Origin: Arthrobacter liuii
GTDB lineage: Bacteria > Actinomycetota > Actinomycetes > Actinomycetales > Micrococcaceae
DNA length: 64,000 nt
Assembly (NCBI RefSeq): GCF_014639275.1
Contig: NZ_BMFW01000007.1
Location: 1-64,000 of the forward strand
Reading direction: 5' to 3'
Shown here: piece by piece, positions 44,024 through 52,000 of the stretch
Layout of the letters: the number at the start of each line of letters is the position of its first letter
Position numbering within the stretch: position 1 is the first letter of the stretch
The notes under the pieces: generated by a model
The model's database searches: none
What the model saw: only the letters and a program-made list of their open reading frames with translations
What the model was told of the DNA's origin: nothing
Made by a program: the position numbers and the translations under genes

Positions 44024-45001
44024 CTAGTCGCCGCTGAGTTCCTTCCAGTCCTGCTCCCAGATCCGCCGCATTTCCTCGTCCTTGCGGATGGGCGCAGGAC
44101 CCTCGAGCTCGCGCTGCGGTTCCGGATCCCCGCGCCGGCGCCCCCAGTCGCGGGGGTTGAGGGACCGGCGGCCGGATTCCAGCACCAGCAAAGCCCGGTC
44201 AGTCAGGGCGTCATTACGCAGCGCAAGGTGTGTCTTGCGGCGGCGCAGGACTTCCGCGATCGCCTGGTGCGCCGCATCCAGATGGCCCTCCCTCCGCAGG
44301 GCACGGGCGCGGACCAGAAGCAGGGCGGCAGAAAGATCATCGGCATTCAGCAGCCCCTCCGTCCAGTCGATCACGGTGCGGCTTCGACCCAGGGCGAGGG
44401 CCAGGGAGCAGCGTGCCAGGGCCATGGGAAGCGACGGCGGCAGCCCGGACAGCGCATCGAGCGCGGCTTCCGTGCGGCCGGTCTCGCGCAACGAGTGGGC
44501 CAGGGCGAGGAACACCGATTCCTCGCTGAAGAGCACGGGGATCTCCACCCGCTCGGCGAGTTCGATCCGGGTGACGATGCTGGTGAGGTACGTGGATGAG
44601 TACCTGTTGGCTTCGTCGTCGTTCCTGGTGGTGAGGCCCCGCTGGAGGAGCTCGGAAGCACGGAGGTAGCCGCCGTGCTTGTAGACCAGCAACCCGGCCA
44701 TCAAGTAGCAAAGCCCGGCCCATCCGGGGTAGGCGCGCGCCAGGGTGATCAGCCGCTCCGGTTCGCGGCTGGTGAACACGGCTTCGTGGACCGCCTTGGC
44801 CGGTTTGGGGAGCAGGCGCTTGAGCCGCGGCACCTCGCCGTCGATGGACAGCAGCGCTGGGTTGCGTCCGCCCAGGACACCGCTCAGCAGGCCGCCCACT
44901 CCCCCGGCAAGATCGTGGACAGGGGTGCGCAACTGGGCCTGCCCGAAGGGGGTCAGGTCGCGGCTGTCCCAGTAGATCGGTGCGGTGTCCCCGGCGCTCA
45001 T
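44024..45001 (-). CDS. TPR-like helical protein of unknown function
   Basis: The 325-residue protein is mostly helical, with repeated pairs such as LCYLMAGLLVYKHGGYLRASELLQRG, VFLALAHSLRETGRTEAALDALSG and LLLVRARALRREGHLDAAHQAIAEVL (each in TPR-like 34-residue spacing). The C-terminus is charged (RRRGDPEPQRELEG, RKDEEMRRIWEQDWKEL). No enzyme motif. Probably a scaffold; convergent with the LysE gene. Confidence 0.7.
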   Translation of the reverse strand: MSAGDTAPIYWDSRDLTPFGQAQLRTPVHDLAGGVGGLLSGVLGGRNPALLSIDGEVPRLKRLLPKPAKAVHEAVFTSREPERLITLARAYPGWAGLCYLMAGLLVYKHGGYLRASELLQRGLTTRNDDEANRYSSTYLTSIVTRIELAERVEIPVLFSEESVFLALAHSLRETGRTEAALDALSGLPPSLPMALARCSLALALGRSRTVIDWTEGLLNADDLSAALLLVRARALRREGHLDAAHQAIAEVLRRRKTHLALRNDALTDRALLVLESGRRSLNPRDWGRRRGDPEPQRELEGPAPIRKDEEMRRIWEQDWKELSGD

Positions 45002-45139
45002 CTGTCCATGCTAACCGGGAGCCCATGCCCGGGGCCCGGGCATTCGAACCCGCAATCAGCCCAGGACCTTGTCCCCACCCTCATTTTCCGGAAGGGTGGC
45101 AAGCACCCTTAGTACTCAAATTACGGCAAGGAGAAACCC

Positions 45140-45370
45140 ATGCAGATCGACAAGAACCAGATCCTCGAGCTCCTGCGGTCCCAGGGAGAGCAGGACAAAG
45201 CCGCGCAGGCGGAATCGGAGCTGCCGGACCAGGTGGACACCGAACAGCACGCAGGCCTGCTCTCCAAACTCGGCATCAACCCTGCCGAACTGCTCTCCAG
45301 GCTTCCTGGCGGACTGGGCGACAAACTTCCCGGCGGGCTGGGCGACAAGCTCGGCGGCCTGGGGCTCTAG
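45140..45370 (+). CDS. Small hydrophilic protein with LPGGLGDK repeat
   Basis: A 76-residue protein with AAGGAG 7 bases before ATG. N-terminal MQIDKNQILELLRSQGEQDKA is helical and acidic; the C-terminus repeats LPGGLGDK twice and ends LGGLGL. The pattern is shared by small actinobacterial hypothetical proteins. No function known. Converges with the DUF456 gene, 2 bases apart. Confidence 0.7.
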   Translation: MQIDKNQILELLRSQGEQDKAAQAESELPDQVDTEQHAGLLSKLGINPAELLSRLPGGLGDKLPGGLGDKLGGLGL

Positions 45371-45372
45371 GC

Positions 45373-45873
45373 TCAGCCGGCGGCGGCTATCCACACTCCA
45401 ATCACCCAGGTGCTGGCGGCAAGGCAGGCGAGCCCGAATTCGGCGAGCATGCCCAGGCCGGTGGCCTTCAGGGCAGCCCAGCTGGACCTCGCCGCCGTCG
45501 AAAACTCCCGTGTCCGGAGGAACTCGCTGACCAGCAGCCCCGCGGCGAAGCCAACAAAGAGGCCCACCACCGGGATGATGAACATGCCCGCTACGCCCCC
45601 CACAAGGCCCGCCACGATGCTGCGGCCGGGGATGGCATGCTGCTTGAGTTTCCTCCCCGTGAGGACAGCACCGGCCGTCATCCCCGCGGCCACAAAGACC
45701 ATGGCTACCGCAAAGACAACCCATCCCGCGGCACCGACGCCTCCCCAGATGGCCCAGGCCAGCAGGCTCACACCGATCAGCACGCTGCCGGGCAGGACGG
45801 GAATGATGATACCGGCCAGCCCAAGCAGGATCGCCAGGCCGCACAGGATCGTCACCACGGTCTCGGAGCTCAT
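45373..45873 (-). CDS. DUF456 membrane protein
   Basis: The 166-residue product is a DUF456-type membrane protein with four to five hydrophobic segments: ILCGLAILLGLAGIIIPVLPGSVLIG near the N-terminus (the conserved PVLPG), WVVFAVAMVFVAAG, VGGVAGMFIIPVVGLFVGFAAGLL. Glycine-rich helices. Role unknown. Confidence 0.87.
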   Translation of the reverse strand: MSSETVVTILCGLAILLGLAGIIIPVLPGSVLIGVSLLAWAIWGGVGAAGWVVFAVAMVFVAAGMTAGAVLTGRKLKQHAIPGRSIVAGLVGGVAGMFIIPVVGLFVGFAAGLLVSEFLRTREFSTAARSSWAALKATGLGMLAEFGLACLAASTWVIGVWIAAAG

Positions 45874-45904
45874 GGCCCCAGTCTAGGATGCGGTCCCAAC
45901 GCCC

Positions 45905-45943
45905 GACGGCGGTGCCTCCTTCAGCGAAGGAGGCACCGCCGTC
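45905..45943 (-). terminator. Terminator downstream of malic enzyme
   Basis: A perfect 18-bp stem (45905-45922 with 45926-45943) closes an AGC loop. It lies 23 bases after the malic enzyme stop on the minus strand and just upstream of the DUF456 start. The GTTT run follows on the plus strand only. Confidence 0.8.
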
Positions 45944-45965
45944 GTGGTTTCCGGCTGGAAGAGTC

Positions 45966-47165
45966 CTACTCCGCTTCCACCGCCGCGGCGACGGCAGCGG
46001 TCACTGCGGGGGCCACGCGCGGGTCCAGCGGGCTGGGCACGATGTAGTCGGCCGAAAGGTCCTCGGCGGCGAGTTCGGCGATGGCCCGGGCCGCTGCAAG
46101 CTTCATGGCCGGCGTGATGCGGCGGGCACCGGCATCGAGGGCGCCGCGGAAGATGCCCGGGAACGCCAGGACATTGTTGATCTGGTTGGGGAAGTCGCTG
46201 CGGCCCGTGGCCACTACCGCGGCGTACTTTACGGCCACCTCGGGGAGGACTTCGGGGTCCGGGTTGGACAGGGCGAACACAATGGCGTCCTGGTTCATCG
46301 TAGCCAGGTGGGCCTCGTCCAGCTTGGAGGAGGAGACACCGATGAAGACGTCCGCACCGGCCAGCGCTTCGGCAGGACCGCCGGCAACACCGCGGGGGTT
46401 GCTGCGGCCGGCGATGTCAGCCTTCTTGCTCGCGGGGCTGGCGGCGAGGTCGGCCCGGCCGCTGTTGATGACGCCCCGGGAGTCGAGCAGGACCACGTCG
46501 GTGATCCCGGCTGCGAGCAGGATTTCGGCGACGGCGATGCCCGCCGCGCCTGCGCCGGAGACCACCACTTTCAGGTCGTCGAGGCCGCGGCCGGTCACCT
46601 TGGCGGCGTTGGTCAGCGCCGCCAAGGCCACCACGGCGGTTCCGTGCTGGTCGTCGTGCATGACCGGGCAGTCCAGGGCTTCGATCAGCTTTTCCTCAAG
46701 CTCAAAGCAGCGCGGGGCGGAGATGTCCTCAAGGTTGACGGCGCCGAAGCTGGGGCGCAGGCGGACCAGGGTTTCCACGATTTCGTCCACATCGGTGGTG
46801 TTGAGGACCAACGGGATCGAGTCAAGGTTGCCGAAGGTCTTGAAGAGGGCGGACTTGCCTTCCATCACAGGCAGCGAGGCACTGGCCCCGATGTTACCCA
46901 GGCCCAGGACGGCCGTGCCGTCGCTGACCACCACCACCAGGCGTTCGGCCCAGGTAAGCGTGCGGGCCAGTTCCGGCTTGGCGTGGATGGCGCGGCTTAC
47001 CTCGGCCACACCCGGGGTGTAGGCGATGGACAGGTCCCGCTTGTTGGACAGCGGGACAGTGCTGGTGACGGATAGCTTGCCGCCCTGGTGGGCGCCGAAG
47101 ATTTCTTCTTCGGTCAGGGTAGCGGCTGCTGAATTGTCGGTGGCTGTGATTGCGTCAATGGACAC
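45966..47165 (-). CDS. NAD(P)-dependent malic enzyme
   Basis: The 399-residue product has LSIAYTPGVAEVSRAI near residue 47, GLGNIGASASLPVMEGKSALFK, HDDQHGTAVVALAALTNAA near 160, VVSGAGAAGIAVAEILL (NAD-binding) and ALSNPDPEV. It decarboxylates malate to pyruvate. GTG 47165 is chosen because AGGAG lies 7 bases upstream; the frame is open further to 47390 but that part overlaps operator sequences. It has no phosphotransacetylase tail. Confidence 0.93.
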   Translation of the reverse strand: MSIDAITATDNSAAATLTEEEIFGAHQGGKLSVTSTVPLSNKRDLSIAYTPGVAEVSRAIHAKPELARTLTWAERLVVVVSDGTAVLGLGNIGASASLPVMEGKSALFKTFGNLDSIPLVLNTTDVDEIVETLVRLRPSFGAVNLEDISAPRCFELEEKLIEALDCPVMHDDQHGTAVVALAALTNAAKVTGRGLDDLKVVVSGAGAAGIAVAEILLAAGITDVVLLDSRGVINSGRADLAASPASKKADIAGRSNPRGVAGGPAEALAGADVFIGVSSSKLDEAHLATMNQDAIVFALSNPDPEVLPEVAVKYAAVVATGRSDFPNQINNVLAFPGIFRGALDAGARRITPAMKLAAARAIAELAAEDLSADYIVPSPLDPRVAPAVTAAVAAAVEAE

Positions 47166-47371
47166 GTCGTTGTCTCCTGGTGCTTGCCGTGGGCGCACGG
47201 CGCCTGGGGCCGGGGCCCGGCCGGGCCCCAGCGTGGAAAGTAGTGCGACAGGAAACCCAGGGGTGGCGGGTCCGAAGGAACGCCGGGGGTGTTTCCGCCC
47301 TGCCGCTCCGGTGCCTCCATGGTAGGCAGGGTCAGCATTGCGGCCTGGCACGCCTTGACAGGTTTTGGGGA

Positions 47372-47389
47372 TGCCAAAACGTTTTGGCA
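47372..47389. promoter_or_regulatory. Perfect 18-bp palindrome, LacI-type operator upstream of malic enzyme
   Basis: TGCCAAAACGTTTTGGCA is a perfect palindrome centred on AACGTT, the form of LacI/GalR-type operators. It lies about 207 bases upstream of the malic enzyme start, in the 287-base gap before the TetR gene. A further GGTTTTGG half-site is close by at 47361-47368. No LacI gene is in the window. Confidence 0.6.
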
Positions 47390-47397
47390 CCGCGCTT

Positions 47398-47413
47398 TGT
47401 GGCGTACATCACG
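47398..47413. promoter_or_regulatory. CRP/GlxR-like site upstream of malic enzyme
   Basis: TGTGGCGTACATCACG fits TGTGA-N6-TCACA with two mismatches. It sits 8 bases from the LacI-like palindrome, so both could act on the same promoter. Confidence 0.45.
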
Positions 47414-47452
47414 GGATTATGGCCGATTTAAGGCTCTTTTGGTCTAGACCAG

Positions 47453-48067
47453 TTACGCCGATCTGGTCACTGTTAACCCGGACTCCGTCTCGGGGGAGAG
47501 CCTTCCGCACGCCTTTTTAAGGTCCTCCTCGGCCTCGAAGAGGGAGAGCCGGCGGTTCCGCACGGACTGGACCAGACCAGTGACCGTCAGGAGGAGGACC
47601 CTCGCTCCCACGGCGTCGCCACAGGCACCGGTTACGAGTTTCTCGCTGAGGGCATCGATCTCGCGCAGGAGTTCAGTGGTGTCCTTGTCCGGGAGGTACA
47701 CGCCGCGGCTGAGGCACTGCTCCACCGCGGGCTGCATGACGCGCATGTGGAAGATCTCCATCAGCAGTCCGGAGAGGGCCCGGCCCCGGAAGCGGGTGGA
47801 CGAGCCGCGGGAGTTGCCCTGCAGCTCGTCCAGCTGCTGCCGGTACAGTGCAAGCATCAGGTGGGTGGGGGACGGAAAGTAGCGGTAGAGCGTGCCCAGC
47901 GGAACGTCTGCTTTTTCTGCGACCTCGGAGATCTTCACGGCATCAAGCCCCGTGCGGGCAAACCCAGCAGCAGTATCGAGAATCCGCGCGTAGCGGAGGC
48001 GCTGGCGTGGAGCGGAAGGCCGTGCGGCCATGGGCGGATGGTCTGAAAAAGTCTCGGGCATCAGCAT
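47453..48067 (-). CDS. TetR-family regulator
   Basis: The 204-residue protein has the TetR DNA-binding domain LRYARILDTAAGFARTG, VKISEVAEKADVPLGTLYRYFPSPTHLM (residues 24-71), in two stretches, similar to KstR-type regulators. The C-terminal ligand domain is diverged. Upstream, an 18-bp inverted repeat overlaps its likely promoter (48137-48160). The start could be internal, ATG near 48031. Confidence 0.9.
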   Translation of the reverse strand: MLMPETFSDHPPMAARPSAPRQRLRYARILDTAAGFARTGLDAVKISEVAEKADVPLGTLYRYFPSPTHLMLALYRQQLDELQGNSRGSSTRFRGRALSGLLMEIFHMRVMQPAVEQCLSRGVYLPDKDTTELLREIDALSEKLVTGACGDAVGARVLLLTVTGLVQSVRNRRLSLFEAEEDLKKACGRLSPETESGLTVTRSA

Positions 48068-48136
48068 TCCGGGGTTGTGTTGTACGGACTGCGGCCAGGA
48101 GCGCCCCCACTTCCGTACCGCCCTGCAGCCGCTTCA

Positions 48137-48160
48137 ACTATACGGCACAGGTACGTGCCG
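48137..48160 (-). promoter_or_regulatory. Promoter and operator of the TetR gene
   Basis: TATAGT (48142-48137 on the minus strand) is a good -10. The inverted repeat CGGCAC-AGGTAC-GTGCCG (48143-48160) fills the spacer just upstream, as expected for autorepression. The -35 is not clear. Confidence 0.5.
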
Positions 48161-48198
48161 CCATTCGTCAGCGGCCTTACTTCCGGGTGCCCGCAGGC

Positions 48199-49491
48199 TC
48201 AATCAACGCCCTTGATTTTCACCACAAAGGCGGCGCCCAGCAGGCCAATGACCGCCGCCGTGAGGAACAGGGTCCGGTAGCCGCCCAAGTACGTCACGGC
48301 CAGGAGCGCCAGGAGCGGAGCAACCACCTGCGGCAGCGAATTGGCCACGTTGATGACTCCCATGTCCTTGCCGCGGCTGGCGGCAGATGGCAGGACCTGG
48401 GTCAGCAGCGCGAAGTCCACGGCCAGGTAGGCGCCGAAGCCGACGCCAAGGACGGCGGCACCCGCCAGCGCCCCCGGCCACACTGGGAAAAAAGCCATGA
48501 TGGCACCGGCCATCGCGATGGTGGCGGACGACCCAATGACGAAAGGCTTCCGCCTGCCCACCCGGTCACTCCAGGGTCCGGCCAGCACGGCGGTGACCAT
48601 CACCATCACCGCGTAAATGCCCGTCAGGACCAACACCCCAGCGGCGGGATCGCCGTAACCGATGGCATCACGCAGGAAGAAGAGCAGGTAGACGATGGTC
48701 AGCTGGTTGCCCACGTTGACCAGGAAGCGGGTGAGCCAGGCCCAGGCGAAGTCCGGATAACGCCGGGGGCTGATCCAAAACCCCCTCAGGAAACCGCCAG
48801 CGCGGAAAGCCTCTCGGGGTGCCTTGGACAACTGGGGGTCGTTCCGGTGGAACAGGTACGGCAGCACGGACAGCAGCAGGGCGCCGGCGCACAGCCAGTA
48901 GCCCACCATGAAACTGCCTGACACCACCGCGCCGAAGACAGCCCCGGTCAGGATTCCAAGGGTCTGGCCCATGGCCGCGAGTCCACCTACCCGCCCGCGC
49001 TGGACCACCGGCACCCGGTCCGGGACTGCGGCCGTGATGGCGGCATAGGCGGCGTTTGCCCCCAGCTGCACCAGGCACCAGAAAAGCACCATCAGCGCCA
49101 CAATGCCCGAGAAGGACATGGCCAGCAGCGCCGCAGTGGCCAGCACCGCCCCGGCCAGCACCCATGGGGCGCGCCGGCCGAAGCGTGAGGTGGTCCGGTC
49201 CGAGAGCGCACCGAAGAGCGGGTTGGCCACCAGTGAAACAGCCGCGCCGCAGGCCGTGACCAGCGAGAGGATGGATTCCTTGCCGGGCGCGTCGATACTG
49301 ATCGCCTGCTGGCCAATAAAGACGTTGATGGGGCCAAAGAACGCGGCGTTGATGCCCACGTTCACCAGCACCAGGCCGGTCACCCAGCGGGCCGTGACCC
49401 TGCGCGCCGGCTCTGCAAGCGCCGCCGTCGTGCTTTCCTCCGCGAAGGCGCGCCCCGGCGGCGGAGGTGTGTTGGACAGACTCATTGGCAT
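48199..49491 (-). CDS. MFS transporter
   Basis: The 430-residue product has 12 hydrophobic segments, with FGALSDRTTSRFGRRAPWVLAGA as the loop 2-3 motif (D-x-x-G-R-R) and AGPWSDRVGRRKPFVIGS as the second copy. The type is similar to the GPH-sugar/uncharacterised MFS group. It lies upstream of the TetR gene in the same direction, so regulation by it is possible. Substrate not assignable. Confidence 0.9.
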   Translation of the reverse strand: MPMSLSNTPPPPGRAFAEESTTAALAEPARRVTARWVTGLVLVNVGINAAFFGPINVFIGQQAISIDAPGKESILSLVTACGAAVSLVANPLFGALSDRTTSRFGRRAPWVLAGAVLATAALLAMSFSGIVALMVLFWCLVQLGANAAYAAITAAVPDRVPVVQRGRVGGLAAMGQTLGILTGAVFGAVVSGSFMVGYWLCAGALLLSVLPYLFHRNDPQLSKAPREAFRAGGFLRGFWISPRRYPDFAWAWLTRFLVNVGNQLTIVYLLFFLRDAIGYGDPAAGVLVLTGIYAVMVMVTAVLAGPWSDRVGRRKPFVIGSSATIAMAGAIMAFFPVWPGALAGAAVLGVGFGAYLAVDFALLTQVLPSAASRGKDMGVINVANSLPQVVAPLLALLAVTYLGGYRTLFLTAAVIGLLGAAFVVKIKGVD

Positions 49492-49604
49492 GCTCCCCCT
49501 GGTGCGGCCGGTTGGCGGTGGAATCAGACTATCGTGGGCGGTACCTGGCTACCGGGGGGCACCCGGCGGCCGGTCCACGTTGCCTGACCATCAAGGAGAA
49601 CCAG

Positions 49605-50099
49605 ATGAACGCACCCGTCCCGGCAGAAGGTACAGCGGTGAATACCGCAGACCTCTACGACGAGCGCGGTGACGAACTGGCCTCCGTGTCGCTGCAGTTC
49701 CAGTCCCTGGGCGGCCGGTCCCATTTCAGCGGTCCGGTCCGTACCATCCGCTGCTTCCAGGACAACGCGCTGGTGAAGGCCACGCTCGGCTCGCCCGGGA
49801 ACGGGGCGGTACTGGTGGTGGACGGCGGCGGATCGCTGGGGACTGCCCTCATGGGGGACATGATCGCCGAAAGCGCCGTGGCCAACGGCTGGGCCGGCGT
49901 CGTCATCAATGGCGCCATCCGCGACCGCCTGGCGATCGCGGAACTCAACCTCGGCGTCAAGGCCCTGGGCAGCAACCCCAGGAAAAGCCTTAAGGCCGGC
50001 GCCGGCGAGGTGGACGTGGATGTCATGATCGACGGCGTGACCTTCCGTCCCGGAGCCACGATCTGGTGCGACCCGGATGGCATCCTCGTGGAGCCGTAG
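49605..50099 (+). CDS. rraA: RraA-family protein
   Basis: The 164-residue product has the RraA fold with VLVVDGGGSLGTALMGDMIAESA near residues 67-85 in two parts, NGWAGVVINGAIRDRLAI (conserved GxxRD), and LGVKALGSNPRKS. Classical RraA inhibits RNase E; actinobacterial members are often class II HMG-type aldolase-like. ATG 49605 with AAGGAG upstream. Divergent from the MFS gene. Confidence 0.9.
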   Translation: MNAPVPAEGTAVNTADLYDERGDELASVSLQFQSLGGRSHFSGPVRTIRCFQDNALVKATLGSPGNGAVLVVDGGGSLGTALMGDMIAESAVANGWAGVVINGAIRDRLAIAELNLGVKALGSNPRKSLKAGAGEVDVDVMIDGVTFRPGATIWCDPDGILVEP

Positions 50100-50138
50100 G
50101 GGAAAACTTCGCAGTAAGGGAATAGAAAGAGCAGGTAA

Positions 50139-50172
50139 GATAGTTACTGAAAGCAACTATCACTGCTTATAT
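50139..50172 (+). promoter_or_regulatory. Promoter/operator upstream of the DHA2-type exporter
   Basis: GATAGTT (50139-50145) and AACTATC (50155-50161) form a perfect 7-9-7 inverted repeat overlapping TTACTG (50144-50149) and TTATAT (50167-50172), a -35/-10 pair with 17-base spacing. The position suits repression by a MarR or TetR protein; no regulator is adjacent. Confidence 0.6.
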
Positions 50173-50197
50173 CCCTTTCTTTCCCCTTGGAGCACCC

Positions 50198-51862
50198 ATG
50201 TCCAAAGCCACTGCCGCGCCCGGTGCCGGAGAAGCCCTGACGCAACGCCAGATCGTCACCGTAATGGTGGGCCTGATGCTGGGCATGTTCCTGGCATCCC
50301 TTGACCAGACCATTGTCTCCACGTCCATCTACACCATCGCCAACGACCTGGACGGGCTTTCCCTGCAGGCGTGGGCCACCACCGCGTACCTCATCACCTC
50401 CACCGTCAGCACCCCCCTCTATGGCAAGCTGAGCGACATCTTCGGACGCCGGCCGCTGTACCTGACCGCTATCGCCGTCTTCCTGGTGGGTTCGCTTTAC
50501 GCCGGGTCCGTGCACTCGATGACCGAACTGGCCGTCGCCCGCGGCATCCAGGGCCTGGGTGCCGGCGGCCTGCTGGCCCTGGCGCTGACCATCATCGGCG
50601 ACATCGTCTCGCTCAAGGACCGCGCAAAGTTCCAGGGCTACTTCATGTCCGTGTTCGGCATCTCTTCCGTCCTGGGCCCGGTGGTGGGCGGCGCGTTCGC
50701 TGGCTCCGCCAACATCCTGGGCTTTGACGGCTGGCGCTGGGTGTTCTTCATCAACCTGCCCATCGGCCTGGCCGCACTGACCGTGGTGTTCCTTTTCCTG
50801 CACCTGCCTGCCAAGCACCTGAAGCAGAAGATCGACTACTGGGGCGCCGCCGCCATCACCGTTGCCATCGTTCCGCTGCTGCTGGTGGCTGAACAGGGCC
50901 GTACCTGGGGCTGGACCTCGGTGAACTCCTTCCTCTGCTACGGGCTGGGCGTGGTAGGCATCGCCTGGTTCCTGCTGGCAGAAAAGCGTGCCGGCGACTA
51001 CGCCCTGATCCCGCTGCGGCTCTTCCACAACGTGACCTTCGGGCTGTCCTCGCTGCTGAACTTCATCATCGGCATCGGCATGTTCGGTGCCATCGCCATG
51101 CTGCCGATGTACCTCCAGCTGGTGAAGGGGCTCACTCCCACCGAGGCCGGCCTGATGATGATCACCTTCACGGTGGGCATCCTGTTCGGTTCCATCACGG
51201 CCGGCCGCACCATCTCGGCCTCCGGCACGTTCCGCATCTTCCCCATCATGGGTACCGGCATCCTGACCGCGGCCGCCCTGGTCATGGGGTTCTCCCTGGG
51301 AGTGGACACCGAACTGTGGGTTCCGGGCCTGATTGCGGTGTTCTTCGGCGTCGGCCTGGGCTTCTGCATGCAGCCGCTCACCCTGGCCATGCAGACCTCG
51401 GTCCCCCCGCGGGACATGGGCGTGGGAACGTCCTCGGCAGCGTTCTTCCGCTCCATGGGCGGCGCCGTGGGAACCGCCGTCTTCATCTCCATGCTCTTCA
51501 GCCTGGCTGCCAGCCGGATTGCGGACAGCATGAAGTCCGCCGCCACGGATCCTGCCTACCTGGCCGTCCTGAAGGACCCCGCCGTGGCGTCTGATCCGGC
51601 CAACGCCAAGCTGTACGACTTCTTCAAGAACGGCGCCTCCAACGACTCCCTGAACGACACCAGCTGGCTGCACAGTGCCAACAGCACCCTCACCCGGCCC
51701 ATCACCGAGGGCTTCGCCACGTCCATTGACACGGTGATGCTGACGGCGGCGGCGCTGACGGGGCTGGCGTTCCTGGTCAGCTTCGCCCTTCCCCGGAAGA
51801 AACTGAGTGACCAGAAGGCATCACCGGAGGACAAGGACAACATGCAGATCCCCGCGCACTAG
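50198..51862 (+). CDS. DHA2-family (EmrB/QacA-type) MFS exporter
   Basis: The 554-residue protein has 14 predicted hydrophobic segments and the DHA2 pattern: LGMFLASLDQTIVSTSIYTIANDL near residues 28-50, YGKLSDIFGRRPLYL, RGIQGLGAGGLLALALTIIGDI, and GPVVGGAFAG (motif C of antiporters). It probably exports drugs or other hydrophobic compounds using proton motive force. An inverted repeat at its promoter suggests inducible expression. Confidence 0.92.
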   Translation: MSKATAAPGAGEALTQRQIVTVMVGLMLGMFLASLDQTIVSTSIYTIANDLDGLSLQAWATTAYLITSTVSTPLYGKLSDIFGRRPLYLTAIAVFLVGSLYAGSVHSMTELAVARGIQGLGAGGLLALALTIIGDIVSLKDRAKFQGYFMSVFGISSVLGPVVGGAFAGSANILGFDGWRWVFFINLPIGLAALTVVFLFLHLPAKHLKQKIDYWGAAAITVAIVPLLLVAEQGRTWGWTSVNSFLCYGLGVVGIAWFLLAEKRAGDYALIPLRLFHNVTFGLSSLLNFIIGIGMFGAIAMLPMYLQLVKGLTPTEAGLMMITFTVGILFGSITAGRTISASGTFRIFPIMGTGILTAAALVMGFSLGVDTELWVPGLIAVFFGVGLGFCMQPLTLAMQTSVPPRDMGVGTSSAAFFRSMGGAVGTAVFISMLFSLAASRIADSMKSAATDPAYLAVLKDPAVASDPANAKLYDFFKNGASNDSLNDTSWLHSANSTLTRPITEGFATSIDTVMLTAAALTGLAFLVSFALPRKKLSDQKASPEDKDNMQIPAH

Positions 51863-52000
51863 CTCCTCCTCCCGCAGGGCGCCAAGTGGATCGGTGCGCC
51901 GGGGCATGGAACACTGGCGTGAGCGCACCGGGGACGTAACCGGTTCAGCAGCCGACGACGTCCGCACCGCTTCCACCCATTCCAGAACCCAGGGAGAACC

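Noticed and set aside
47166..47390. N-terminal extension of malic enzyme
   Set aside because: GTG 47165 has AGGAG 7 bases upstream and the extension would run through the palindromic operator.
50144..51673. A 509-residue minus-strand frame opposite the DHA2 exporter
   Set aside because: Composition (Gly, His, Gln, Asp repeats) is that of an antisense shadow of a membrane gene; no motif.
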